A stretch of DNA of 64,000 nucleotides from Gossypium raimondii (taxonomy: Eukaryota; Streptophyta; Magnoliopsida; Malvales; Malvaceae), in NCBI RefSeq assembly GCF_025698545.1, contig NC_068576.1, forward strand, positions 15,632,028 to 15,696,027, given 5' to 3'. The notes below the pieces were generated by a model. That model did no database searches. It was not told where the DNA came from and worked only from the letters and a program-made list of their open reading frames with translations. Shown here piece by piece: positions 23,786 to 36,800 of the stretch; position 1 is the first letter of the stretch; the number at the start of each line of letters is the position of its first letter. The position numbers and the translations under genes are program-made.

Positions 23786-24009
23786 AGGGAGAGAATATCA
23801 GAAAAAATGATGATTATAAAAAGAAAAGAAGAAAAAGTTCGGAACGTGTTTGGATCAGAAATAGCCGTTGGATGAGAAGCTATTTCGGGGCCCACCGTCA
23901 TCGAACTATCATACAAAGACACATTGTAATGTGGCGATCAAGACTCGACGACAGTCTGGATTGGGGCCCACATACATGACCATGTAATTTGCTGTAACAT
24001 TACCTGATT

Positions 24010-24540
24010 AGGGTAAACTACAGCCAAGGTCACTGAACTATTAATAAATTTACATTTCAGTCATTTAACTTTAAAAAGTTACAAAATAGTCACTAAATCA
24101 TTCGGAAGTTTTTATTTAATTCATTGAGATATTAAATCTCTGTTATATGGCTTTCTTTATTCACACGGCCTACACCAATCAAAAGATCTTATTCTCCTTC
24201 TCTTCAACAATTTAATTATTTTCATAGAATAATTTTGAATGTTATGAATTTACGAATCAAAATTCAAACAGTTTTCTTCTCTGATCTCTTACATTGACTA
24301 TTAGATTGACTTGGATCTGAGGTATGTTCTTCTACTATTTGATAGGTACTAATCCATTGTACCAATCGTCGAATCATTGCTTGGAGCTCGCTAGCCGAAA
24401 TTTAAAAAAATACTTAATAACCCAATGACTTAAATAAATACTTTCAAATAGTTCAGTGACCATGTTGTAATTTTTTAAAGTTAAGTGACCAAAATATAAA
24501 TTTACTAATAATTTAGTGACTTAGGTGTAGTGTACTCTAG
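24010..24540. mobile_element. Short inverted-repeat element upstream of AGP copy 2
   Basis: Same element and position as 18574-19045, but the right terminal repeat has decayed to GGTGTAGTGTACTCTAG. It is slightly longer because of a segment near 24290-24400 absent from copy 1. Confidence 0.6.
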
Positions 24541-26121
24541 TAATTAATAATATAATAAATGTTTAATTCTATCCTTGGGGTTTTGAAATTTAGGCTTTCT
24601 ACTTTTGATTTTAAAATTTAGTTTCTCTTCATTTTATTTAAAAGTTAAAAGTCCAATTCACAAAAGCTTGGTTAAATTTGAATATATATCATTTTAATAT
24701 TCGAAGACTTGATCTAAAAATAATAATATATATTTAAATTGAATGGAAATGTTATTAATTAAATTTTAATTTTTAAATCAAGCAGGAGAGATAGGGAATT
24801 AAAAGGTGATAGATTAAAATTTAAAAGCTGAAAGAGTAAAGGGGTTGGAAAAAATTAAACCTACAATAACTAATTGAATGATACAATTGTTATGAAGTAG
24901 TGAGACAGCTGGACGTAGGGAGGGTGGGGTATTGCTGCGCAAAGAGACAAACCAATAGGAGGCGGTCGCGTGATTGGGTAAAGATGTTACGGGTGATATT
25001 TTGAGATGGGTCACCGACTCACAGGCAAGAAACTGTGTCTGCAAGCAAAACTTGTCTGGAATAACGTGACGTGTATTATACTTACCCTAACCTTTTCTCT
25101 TTTCGTTAAAAATTGTCAAGTGGCTAAGGCTTTTTTTTTTTTATCATCTATATATTAGAGTTTTAAAAAACAGTTTTGCAAAATAGTTGAGTTGTGTAAT
25201 TATTTCACCTCCACCCTTTGGCCTCTCTCGGTACATTATTATGTAGATGAGAGTATTCGATCGAATCGAATGAAATTTTTTTTAAGTTAATTAAGTTAAC
25301 GAGTCTTATTTTATCATTTTAACTTGATTTAAATTTTTTAAATTAAATTGAATAAAATGAAATTGAGTCAATTCAATAAAATTATTTGAGTTAAATTAAA
25401 AATTAAACATATTAAATTAAAATCTTGTTATACTATAACTAACTTCATATTATAGCACATAAATTTGAAACCATATATATTTGAAAAATTTTCAAAGCAA
25501 AATAAAAAATTTACTTTAGTGCGATAAACTTGAATCATTAATTAACTTATTTATGTGCCAAAATTATTATTCTAGAAAATTTTAATTTTTTAACTTTCTT
25601 TATATACTTTTTAGAACTTTTAGAATTTTTATAATTTTTAAGAAATATAAATTTGTAATTTATAAATATTTTAAAATTTTAAAATTATTTTGAATTATTT
25701 TGTAATTTTTATTGAGAGAGAGGTCAATTTGCTTATTTTAAAATTGGCAAAGACCAAAAGGATATTTATACCAATATGTTATTCGAATTATTTGAGTTAT
25801 TTGAATTGTAAAATTCAACTCGATTCGAACTCGAAACTCGAATTACTTATTTGAGTTGACTTGAATAATTTGAATAACTCGATTCAATTAACTCAAAATT
25901 CGATTTTTTTTCGAATCAAATCGAATTTTACTCACCCCTGTTATTTTGCACAGCATCACAATATAGATTTTTCGGTTTTAGAATATCGCGAATCCATATT
26001 CTTCTTCATTGCTGTCGAGCTCAACCCTTCCACAATCATTATCTATACATTATCATCATACATTATATGAATCGCAGAATATATTATTGGATTGTCATAT
26101 ATAATAAATTTATATCTATAC

Positions 26122-27518
26122 AATTTAATCGAAGCTTCGATTTTCAATTGATTTTACACTTCATCTTCAGTAATATGATATCTTTTATGAACATCATATT
26201 AATCGACTCAAATATTACATTGATATTTATATCACTTAATTTGAACATTATAATTCACCACAACAAAGAACATATTGCCCATTGTGTATAAAATTTTGTA
26301 TATAATATCAATTTAAATTAAAAAATTTATCAATATATAACTAATAAAACAATAATATCATTCTCCCTAATATAATATCTTTAACTATAACATAAACATA
26401 TTTCATTTAAAAAACTATGCTTAATGTGATACATTGATTATAATATTATATAAATTAAAATTTATTAAATTATTTTTATTTTAATATTTTTAAGAATAAT
26501 ATTGAGGGAAATTAAATTAGATTCTCAAATATGAAATAAAATATAGGATTTATTTTCTAAATATAAGGACGCAAATTTCATATATAAATGATATTATATA
26601 ATTATATTTTATTATATAAATCATAAAAATCCTATTTCAAATAATTCTTTTAGTTTCATCAGTCATTTGTTTTAAGATCAACAAATTCAACGGCGTTTGT
26701 AAAATAAATTTTGTACAAATGATTGTAAAAGTTAGCTCAATAATCAATTTTAAAATTTTTATCATAATTTTAATAGATATTAAAATAAAAAGTAAATATT
26801 AAACATATATAAATTGCCATTACAACTTACTACAAAGTAACTTATAAATATATTATTTATATTTAAAAATAATAAAATACATAAAAAAATGGTTTGTAAT
26901 GATATTCCAAGATTGACTTGCCATTAATTCTTCCCAATTCATTTTAATCTAAAATTGTCTTGGTATATTAACGATAATAGAAATTTGTTATATGGGAAGA
27001 TTAATTTATTTAATTACATTTTTGAGAAGTTAAGAGCATAATATAAAATATTCTATATGCATTATAAATTATAACTGTGATGGTAAATATTCTATATACA
27101 ATTAAAATTACTTTATTTCTTTAAAAGAATACTAGCAATCGTTAAAATGAATTTTACTAAATTGGATGTAATTGAAGCATCACGATTACACTTTTGATTT
27201 TTAAGGAGAGAGTGAGAATGGAAATAATTACATAAATAATCACATCACAATCTAATTTTTAAAATTATTTTTATACAAGTTATAAAAACATGAACATGTA
27301 TGAGAGTTTGGGATGATTATTACCAAAATTTTCTTATATTATAAAAATAATGGGTATTTTTAAAGTTATAACAAAAAAATATTTAAATCCTAAAAAGTCT
27401 AAAATTATGAAAAAAATGTTATAAAAGTGTTATAATATATTTATTTATGAAAAGTTATGGCTAAGAAGTATAAAATAATATACTTATTGGCATAATGATT
27501 TTTTTGCCCCTCCAACTT
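26122..27518. other. AT-rich intergenic DNA
   Basis: No convincing gene and no recognised transposon ends. The short reading frames here are low-complexity Ile/Asn/Phe-rich and fit chance. This is the transition from the gene-bearing part of the window to the retrotransposon block. Confidence 0.5.
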
Positions 27519-27733
27519 TGTTAGAGTATAATGGTAACGACTCTGTTATTGTAAGTTGTTAGTCTGTTATTCAAAACTGTTATGTTGTTAACAACAGTTA
27601 CTAGCAACAACTAGCTCACATATTCTATAAATACTAGTGTTGTACAATTCAATGAAGATAATACATAAATAATACAGAATACCTTTTTCAATACACAATA
27701 TTGCTTTTACTTAGCTTACTGTAGATATTAACA
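27519..27733 (+). repeat. 5' LTR of Copia element
   Basis: TG...CA bounded, with a CTATAAATA-type TATA motif near 27635 and the primer-binding site TGGTATCAATCG starting at 27734. Confidence 0.75.
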
Positions 27734-27780
27734 TGGTATCAATCGCCTTGGTGCTGGAGACCTGATCTTCGTTTGCTCCC

Positions 27781-28610
27781 ATGACTACCACTACTTCTAT
27801 TGACTCTGCCTCTGTCGAGCATGGCTGTTCGGCGTCCACTGGTGTTCGGATCGTTCAATCCTTCCCTTGCCATGACACTGTTAAATTGGATGATGGAAAT
27901 TTCGTTCAATGGCAGCAACATATTCGCCTGATCATTGAAGGTTACGAACTGACTGGTTTTTTGGAGGGCACGTTACCTGCTCCATCGCGTTTTGTACAGT
28001 CGTCAGAGGGATCTCTTGTTCCAAATCCGGATGCCTCGGCGTTCGTTCAACATTATAGGTTACTTGCCTCTTGGTTACTCTCCACTATTAATCCTTCACT
28101 ATTATCCTCATTTACAGATGCTTGAACGGCGTGTGATGTTTGGAATACTTCCACTCGTCTCTTTGCAGCAGTCACGGGTGCAAATTTATCTCGCATTTGT
28201 CACGATCTATACTCACTTAAGAAAGATAACCTCTTAATCAAAAAATATGTAGCAAAAATTCAGAATACCTGTGCCTTGATCGAGGCTTCTGGCTTTCAGA
28301 TCTTAGAGGCAGAAAAGGTTAAGATTGTCCTTACAGGTCTACCTCCGGAGTTTGATGCTGTGCTTACCTTAGCATCATTCTCATTTGAAACTCTACCATT
28401 TCAACGTCTTGTTGACTTGTTATTAGAATATGAGACGCGACAGATGCATGCAGTTCAAGAACTGTTGATTCATGCAAATCTTGTGGAGTCTGTTCCGTTA
28501 CCACCGATGGTGGATTCTGTTCATGGTGGCCTCCTCCGTCCGGTGGTCGTGGCAAAGGATTTCGTTCCTGCATCCAATGTCATATTTGCGGCCGATTTGG
28601 GCATTTAGCC
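27781..28610 (+). pseudogene. Copia gag (UBN2) with stop codons
   Basis: The frame starts MTTTTSIDSASVEHG and contains VKLDDGNFVQWQQHIRLIIE and YRLLASWLLSTINPSLLSSF, typical of plant Copia gag. A TGA at about 28123-28125 interrupts it. The gene resumes with ACDVWNTSTRLFAA and, from 28276, VKIVLTGLPPEFDAVLTLAS. It encoded the capsid protein and is no longer translatable as one protein. Confidence 0.8.
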
Positions 28611-29829
28611 TAGTGATGTTATTATCGTTATAATCGCGATTATGATGGACAACTGTCGGTGGCTCAGGCTTTAACTCCCGGTCGGTAGTCTGAGTCAGGT
28701 CTCGGCTGTTGGGTTTTTGTTTTCGTCGCAAACTCCTAGTGGGTTTGATGGCCCTTCGACTACAGTGCCGTATGGTTTCTTCTCTGGCAAAAATTTTTGT
28801 GCTGCACCTCACATGCCTAGGCTGTCCACTAGGGTTTCTAACCCCTTTGCAGTCTTTGATGATGGATTTGGGCATAATGCCGCTAGGGCAATGTTACAAT
28901 TTGGGCCTGGGCATGAGTCTTCTCCTTTAGTGCCTAGGCAGGACTCATAATCTGGCAGTTTTGCTGCTGCTGCTAGGTTCGGGCCTGCTGCTACTAGGCC
29001 ACATGACTATGGCTATTATCCTGGTCAGCCCGTGCGTGCCAGGTCATCTAGCTCAAACTAGGAACTTGGGGGCACGTTTACTTTACTTGGGCCGCAGGCT
29101 ACTAATTTTCCAAATGGGCCAACATCCAATTGTGTAAAGTTTTCTAATTCTCTTGGACATGGACGCGAGATTGGGCCTTCCGGTGACGGTGATTATCATG
29201 CGTCTAGGCCGTCTGTTCCTTGGCGGACCAAACTGAGGGCTCATGTTTGCACTGAGTCTGATCCGTGCATTGGGCTCACTCGTCTACCCGATTTACATAC
29301 GTCCGATGTATCTAATTCTACTGATCCTAATATTCACGCCACTCAATTTAGGTCCAACCTTAATGATACTGGTTTCTATATCTCTATACTCATCAGAACT
29401 GCATCCTGGTATCCAAATTCAAGGGCTACACACCATGTATGTCGCGATGCCTTTGTGTTGAATGACTCTACACCTTACTCAGGTACATCCTCTCTATTAA
29501 TGGGTGACGAGACTTCCACCAGGATCTCGTCTGTTGGAAATTCAGTGTTTCCTACATAGAATAAATTACTTCGCTTATCTAATGTTTTATGTGTACCGAC
29601 TATACAGAAGAATCTACTGTCTGTATATCAGTTTGCCACTAGCAATAACGTGTTTTTTGAATTTCATCTAACTTATTGTGTTGTTAAGGACATCAAGACT
29701 TAGAAAATTTTGTTGAGGGGCCACATTCGTGATGGGTTCTAATATTTTTCTCCATCGATTGCGTCTGTTCCGTCTATTGTGGCTCCTTCTATTGCCAATA
29801 TTGGACTTTAGACTCGGACTGCTAACTGT

Positions 29830-30600
29830 GATAATTTTTCTTTATGGCACAAGTGTCTTGGTCATCTCTCTGCTTCTGTTGTTAAATCTGTTTTAGATAA
29901 ATGTAATATTGCTTCCAATAAAGTTTGTCTTGATAATGTTTATACTACATGCCAAAAAGGGAAGTCTCATAAACTGCCTTTTCCAACCCCTACTACTGAA
30001 TATACTGATCCTTTTACTTTGGTGGTCTTCGACCTATGGGGACCTACATCAGTTGCCTGTAGACGTAATCGGTATTATGTCTCGTTTATTGACATGTGCA
30101 CTCACTTTACTTGGATTTATCTTATTCGTTAAAAGTCTTAGGCGGTGGATTGTTTTGTTTAGTTTCAACAATTAATCAAGACTCAATTTGGTAAAAAAAT
30201 CAAACAATTTCAGAGTGATTGGGGAGGAGAGTTTTGCGCTTTCACGTCAGTGTTGGCGACTCAAGGGATAATTCATAGACTGTCCTATCTTCATACGCCC
30301 GAACAGAATGGGGTGGCTGAACGCAATCGCCAGCATATTGTTGACATGGGTATTACATTTTTGGCCCAAACAAATCTTCCTATAGATTATTAGAGCAATG
30401 CATTTTTTGTGCTATTATCTCATCAATCGTCTTTCTACCTCGGTTTTGAACGAACAATCCCTGTACAAGGTTCTGCATAGACAAGATCCCACATATGATC
30501 ATTTACGAATGTTTAGGTGTTGTTGTTTTCCATATCTGCGTCCTTTTCTGCGTCACAAGTTGGATTTTCGTTCTTAACCTTATATGTTTATAGGATATAG
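29830..30600 (+). pseudogene. Copia integrase, degenerate
   Basis: Across several frames and stops the region reads LWHKCLGHLS...CQKGKSHKLPF (zinc-binding module), DLWGPTSVACRRN, SFIDMCTHFTWIYLIR, QSDWGGEF and PEQNGVAERNRQHIVDM. The order is that of a DDE integrase. The 29,000-29,800 stretch upstream would be the protease and linker and is badly decayed. Confidence 0.75.
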
Positions 30601-31079
30601 TTCCCAACATAAAGGGTATCAATGTCTCACAGCGGATGGTAAGGTCGTTATTTCTCATCATGTTGTGTTTGATGAACACCATTTTCTGTTTCCTACGTCT
30701 GTTACGGGAGGTTCCAGATCTTCATTAGGTCAATCTCTCTCACCAACATATGTTCCTCTTGTTCAGCCTGTCTGCTCTTGACCCACGGAGTCCTCATCCG
30801 CTCAACCTCTTGCGTTAACCTCACCTCTTGGTTTATGTCCCTCTCTTTCTAACTCTAAAGTTCCTCAGGTTGTTTTGGGATCTGTACATGAGCTCTGTCC
30901 TCTCTCCTCTTTACCTGACAATGACGGTGTACCCAATCCAACCACGATTGCTTCCAATATTCCAGTTTCTCCACTATTTCGTCAGCTCTTTTGCACCTAA
31001 CAAATACTTATCCGATGGTTACTTGGTCTAAGGCTGGCGTTTTTAAGCCCAAGGCTCTGTCTGTTGAATCTGTTGAGCC

Positions 31080-32000
31080 TCACACGATTGAGGAAGCCAT
31101 TTTTACCACCAAATGGCTTGCCGCTGCTCGGGCTGAGTATGATGCCCTCATTCATAACTCCACCTGGAACTTGTTTCGTTACTAAATAATTGTAAAGTGA
31201 TCTGATGTAAATGACTTTTCAAAGTAAAAAAATCTTGATGGCACGATTGCATGTCGTAAGGCTTAGTTAGTAATTAAAGGATGTTCTCAGGTACCTGGAT
31301 GCGATTTCAAGGAAACATTTAGTCCAGTAATAAAACCTGCTACTATTCGAATCATACTATCTATTGTTGTTTCCAAGGGTTGGCAACTTCGTCAGGTGGA
31401 TGTGAATAATGCCTTTTTAAATGGTGATCTTACTAATGAAATGTTTATGCATCAACCTCCAGGGTATGTTCAATATGGTTCTAATGGTAAACATTTGGTC
31501 TATCGTCTGAAGAAGGCTTTGTATGGACTATGTCAGACTCCGCGTGCTTGGTTTGATAAATTGAAGTGCTTTCTCCTTTCTGTTGGTTTTCTTCTATTAA
31601 AGTCTGATACATATTTGTTTATTAAAGTTACGCCTAACTCCACTCTTTATGTTCTTGTGTATGTGGATGATATTATCATTACTAAAAGCATGTCTACCTG
31701 TATAAATAGCTTTGTTCAGTAGTTGAATAAGGAGTTCTCACTTAAACATATGGGTGATCTCCTTTATTTTCTAGGGATTAAGGTTACTCGTTTTGCCGAA
31801 GGGTGTCTTCATCTATGCTAACGAAAGCACATTCGCGATCTGCTAGATAGGAGTTCCATGACTCATGCAAAGAGTGTTCATAATCCTATGATTACTTCGT
31901 CTCCTCTATCCAAGGATGATGGGGATCATCTTCATGACCCTACTGAATACAGAAGTCTTGTAGGTGCTTTACAGTATGTGGTCCTTACTCGACCTGATAT
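31080..32000 (+). pseudogene. Copia reverse transcriptase, degenerate
   Basis: Recognisable motifs are TIEEAIFTTKWLAAARAEYD and NSTWNLF near 31090-31180, then QVDVNNAFLNGDLTNEMFM, KKALYGLCQTPRAWFDKL and the catalytic LVYVDDIIIT (about 31650-31680). Several stops (31182, 31720) break it. The start of RNase H follows, with GALQYVVLTRPDIAYALNRI. Confidence 0.85.
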
Positions 32001-32137
32001 TGCCTACGCGTTAAATCGCATATGTTAGTTCATGCATGCGCCTACTGCTGTCCATCTGGTTACATTAAAATGAATCTTGTGGTATTTATGTGGTACCCTT
32101 GATTATGAGATTGTTTTTCATCAATCTTCTCAACTTT

Positions 32138-34440
32138 TGTAACGCCTAAAAATTTCTAATTTCGTTATTATGAAAATATGACACAAATATCTATCAACTT
32201 TAGTGGTTATGTGTTCTGAAAGTGTCTGGGAGGTCCCAAGTTTGAGCCTTCGCTTGGGAAAATTTTAGTATTTTGAATGAATTAGGCCTTACTCTTGTTC
32301 AGTAGGCTTCTATTTGATTGTTGGGTAAATTACATCAGAATGAATTCATGAGAAAGGTATAATAAACTTTGTGAGACAAGGTCAGAATGAATTTGGGTTC
32401 CCCTGTTCTGACTTTGAAAAATCATGAAAATTGGAGAAAAATAATTGGGGGTTAAAATTTACATATTTAAATTATTGTTGAGACTATTTTCAATAAAAAC
32501 AAATTGAAACATCATCCAATTTTTTTACTAAGAGATAATTAATTTTTAGCAAAGAAGGGACGAAGCTGTCAGACAGCAGAACAGGGGTAAGTTTGAAGAT
32601 TTTACTGTACTTATTGGCAGAACAAAAAATTTTAAAAATTTTATGGTAAGGTATTTGAGTCTAGTTTCAAAACCATCAAGTGGATCTTAATTCGGAATTC
32701 TGTAGCTCAATATATAAATAATTTAGTAACAGTGACTCAAGTAGACAACTTTGAAGGAACATATAAGTAAATAGTGAAAACATATATGAATAATTAACTA
32801 GCACGAGTTACATTAAAAATGGATCATGTGGCCAAGGCCAATTTGGGCCGAGTGGGCCACATGGGCGTGTGAGCCTATTTTTCTAAAAAGTTCTGTAAGG
32901 TTGCACGGGTCGCCCAAGTCAACTATGGACCTACTGAAGGGTCGGTAAGCTTTACTTAGACCCCTATCTGTGTGATCTGTGTGATTTCTATACCGAGCAT
33001 GACTTATGATATCTGAATGTATGTACTATTAATTGCATAATGGCATGACATATTTTGTATGCTGCATTGCATCGGGGTAGGTTGATGATATTTGGAGAAA
33101 GTGTCTGAAAGGCTATTAAGTCTATTATCTGCAGCTCAGCTGCAACCTTATGATTATGTGCCGCATTTCGGTACAGCATGGTGTGTAGGGATGAGTGGGT
33201 TGATTTAATCCCCACATGGTGTGTAGGGTTGGACGAAGATGGTGTGTAGAGGCTGGTGGGTAGGATTCTGATTTACTGTATCTGCATTTTGTATCTGATA
33301 TAGGCCAAGGCCCTAATGCATTTCTAAGACTGTATCTGAATGGGTTAAGGCCCAAACTGATTCTGTGATGGACACAGGCCTCGGACTGTATCTAACTGAA
33401 TTCTATTGATTATTTGTATGCATGTTTTCTGTGGGGATTACACATTGAGTTTGCGAAAACTTACCCTTTCTTTGTTTAATCTATATAGGTAATCCCCAAA
33501 CTTGACGGGTCGATGCAGCGGAGGACTCAACGGTGGCCACACGTAAATTTTAGACTATTTTCCATAATTTCTAGAATTTATTACTTATTTGAGGTTTTTG
33601 ATGTATCTTCTAGACTATGAACTGGATGGCTTTAAATTTGAGACTTTATACTATTTTTTATGGATTTTTTTTAAAAACTGCAACTCCACAAAACACGATT
33701 TTTTTCCTAAAAAGCTAAGGTTCTTCGTAAGTAGAAACAATTTTCCCTAAATTAATTGGTTACAAAAGCTTTCAATAAGAGACAAGTTTTAAAGTAAATC
33801 AACTAGTTTTTTTTTCGAATTAAATAAAAGCTAACTTACTGTAACGGTTTTTAAATTCGACAATATTATATTTGAATCTCTTTCCATGTGACATCGCCAG
33901 ATTCGACCATAACATCTAGGCCGGGTTTAGGGTGTTACATTTAGTGGTATCAAAGCCAGGTTGCAATACTCAGCTGTGGATTTGGGTTTTAAAACTTGGT
34001 TTTAAAGAGATGATTTTTAAATGGTTTGAAATATTTTTGACTGAGTATGTGGTACACTGAGTCTTCGGCGCCGATTCTGTAAATGTTCTAAAAACTTTGG
34101 TAAGTTTTTGAAAATATGAGTAGCATGTTCTGAAACTACTATAGGTAGTACACTGTACTAAGAACACTGTAGATAGAATATACTAAAAACAGTAGCGAAA
34201 CTGAAAACTATAGTAAGTCTGCGATTCGTGTTAACAAACTCTAAACTTCTGATACTATTTTGCATAAAATATCTACTAATAGATATCGAAACTGTAATTG
34301 ATTCATAAAACTGTTAACACAGATAAGCTACGAATTCTACGATGAGTGCACGAGGTATCCGCGGACGGGTACTAAAGGCCGAGGTAGAGGCTGTAGAGGG
34401 GCTCGAGCTGAGTCCCGGACCATGATCACCTCTAATTGTG
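32138..34440 (+). mobile_element. 5' part of a Gypsy element (LTR, PBS, gag start)
   Basis: The LTR (TGTAACGCC...GGTGTTACA) spans 32138-33939 (1,802 bp). It is followed by a primer-binding site TGGTATCAAAGCCAGG at 33945 and a gag-like start at 34342 whose Arg/Gly-rich beginning (MSARGIRGR) soon loses frame. Similarity fades near 34440. The element sits inside the RNase H of the Copia copy. Its LTR is related to the solo LTR at 50132-51329: both share GGTTGCACGGGTCGCCCAA and similar ends. Confidence 0.8.
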
Positions 34441-35243
34441 AGTCTAAATATTATAAGGTCGGTGTTAATTATGCAAATAAAAAAATTTCTTGCAATATAT
34501 TGTGGTGTATGATACCATTTGAGAAAATAGTGTTAAACACAAGCACAATAAAACTTTGATTTGAAACATTTAAGGCTTCAAAATGCGGTTGAGAAGGTAT
34601 TTGTTGTTCTGAAAACATATTTATCATATTAACAACATCACTTTTGTATAACATATAAAAAAAAAGTTGGATCGTACTAGCATGTTGCATATTTCACAAT
34701 TTTAATCATAGGTGGAATTGAGATAATTTATATTTCAAAAGTACATGGAAGAAGAACATCTTGATAATCTTAAAGATACAAATTCAAATGATGATTAACT
34801 CAATTAAAGAGAAAAGACCAACATATGATAATAAGGTGCATATTTTAAATACTAAAGAGGAATAACCCAATAAATATGAACTAGAACAATTAAAAAAATT
34901 GTATATGGTTTATTTTTCTTGTTTTTTTAGTAATCGTATTATCAATTACATTTTAGACTAACACAATGCATATGATTATTTTATTTTAATTTTTGTTACT
35001 TATTTATAAATTATTTTATCATACTAATAAATTTTATAGTAATTAATATTTTTAAATGAAATTTATGTAACTGTAATTACAATTTGTACTACCAAACATG
35101 ACATAGGAAATTACGATATAATTACTCTCTGTTAACTAAATACGTCTAGGAAATTACAATTTTCTTATAATTACAAAAGAGAGTAATTACTATCCTAATA
35201 ATTACATTTTCATTCAATTATTTTGTGCTATCCAAACAAACCC
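34441..35243. other. Unassigned repeat segment ending in a transposon-like terminus
   Basis: About 800 bp separating two Gypsy pieces. The right end CTATCCAAACAAACCC at about 35229-35244, preceded by AATTACA-type runs, resembles a terminal inverted repeat of a DNA transposon, but no matching left end is visible. The small minus-strand frame at 34469-34690 is not recognised. Confidence 0.4.
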
Positions 35244-36800
35244 ACATGTTTAGCTTAAGTACTCACATGCACATACATACGCCATATTTCATACATAAAT
35301 CATTTAATGATAATTTGACAACTTGAGATTATGAAATGTAAAAGTGAACACTATCACCATACATTGGATACACGGATCTCCATCACACCAATAACTCAAA
35401 GAGTCTAACATGTCCCATAAGTGTAGTATAATGCCAAACACTCCCTAACACACCAACATGTCCAAATGAATGGAGCTTAGCTCCACATTCCCTTATCTCT
35501 CCAACTTGTCCTAGGGCTTCAATGCCCAAATCACAAAATACAAAGGTGAGTGCTCACAATCCTATCGCATGCCAACTATATCAAATGATTTTAAGAGATC
35601 ACAAGGCCAAAACATCCACAATTACACATATTTAATTACTACTTTAGTGCACATTGTCTCTATTTATATTCGTCAATTTACATCACAAACTTGTACACAA
35701 TGCATACTTATCGAATTCACATTTATTTGCGTTTTAAGTGTCACAACAATGCTCCTTGAGCCATCATATATCAGACCACATTTGTGTGCACTAAAATCAA
35801 TTTATCGCATCCAAATATTCACCCACATTACCTATCATAAGAACCTCACGTTCCTCAACTCGACATACATTAAGTAAAGTTTTACATTAAGGAAAAAAGT
35901 ATAAAGAAGGCTTACACTCAGAACTTAGGATAGGATTTTAGGCTATTCCTAAGTTCCCGATTAACTCTACGAATCGTGCATACTAGCAGTGACTTCGGAC
36001 ACTCACCAATCACGCTTCCGCTTATTAGTCGAAAGCTCAAACTAGGTTTTCTTTACCTTTTGCCTTGCTCGTAGAGGGCTCCAACGATTTTGAAACTTTT
36101 AACTAGTTTAGCCAAAACTCAAATTTCTTAATCTAGACCTGTTCCTATTGCTTAAAATCGATTCCAAACACCTAGTTATTCATTTAAGAGTAGATCTCAA
36201 CCTTTAAAACACCCAGAATTTTCAGATTTATGTTTCTGAAAAATTTCAACGTTCATGACTACTTTGAACGAAAAATCATTAAATCCTTCAAATCTCTTAA
36301 TGATTGATTAAAGTAAGTTTAAAAACCTTCTAATCTCATCAAAACAAGTCAAAAAACACCTAGAAAAAACAATTTAATTGGAAAACCTGAATTTCACCAT
36401 TAAAGATCCCAATTTTGACTAAAACATGAAATTCTCTTGGCACGAATCAAAAATTGATTTGAGTAGCTAAAATATATCAAAACTTAGTAAGGAAACAAAA
36501 ATTTAATTTAATCAAGAAGAAGAATGAATGAATGAAAGGTTGATTTCCAGAAAATTCCTTTGGAAATCGAATGAGAAAATTGATAATATTTTTGGGGGGT
36601 TTTGTTAAAAATTCAGAGAGATTTCAGAGTTTTGGAGATGAGAAAATCACAAAGGTTAAGCCAATTTGAGAGAAAATTAGGGATTTGGGTTTAAGAGAAA
36701 TTTTATTTTGAATGTTGCAAAAGATAAGGAGATGTGAGTGGCTGCAATTTGAAACCCAATTTACAAAAATTGGGCAATTTGCCTTTTTGGTCACTCCTAG

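Larger units (their letters stand above)
22084..26121. repeat. Segmental duplication, copy 2
   Basis: Direct repeat of 16703-21104. It starts with TGAAAGTAGGCATTGGG and ends near ATAATAAATTTATATCTAT. It carries the PUB4 3'-UTR-like tail without any PUB4 coding exon, then the second AGP gene and its upstream repeats. Identity is very high in the gene and lower in the AT-rich flank. Confidence 0.93.
27519..32137 (+). mobile_element. Decayed Copia retrotransposon, truncated at its 3' end
   Basis: A 215-bp 5' LTR (27519-27733, TGTTAGAG...ATTAACA) is directly followed by a primer-binding site TGGTATCAATCG. A UBN2 gag, an integrase and a reverse transcriptase follow on the plus strand, broken by in-frame stops. 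The sequence ends inside RNase H, after a stretch reading DYEIVFHQSSQL (about 32101-32136), where a Gypsy LTR begins. No 3' LTR of this element is in the window. Confidence 0.9.

Noticed and set aside
35569..35877. Frame encoding MPTISNDFKRSQGQN, with a related frame at 42893-43306
   Set aside because: Both lie at the same place in the two LTRs of one Gypsy element; the similarity is LTR identity, and no known domain is present.
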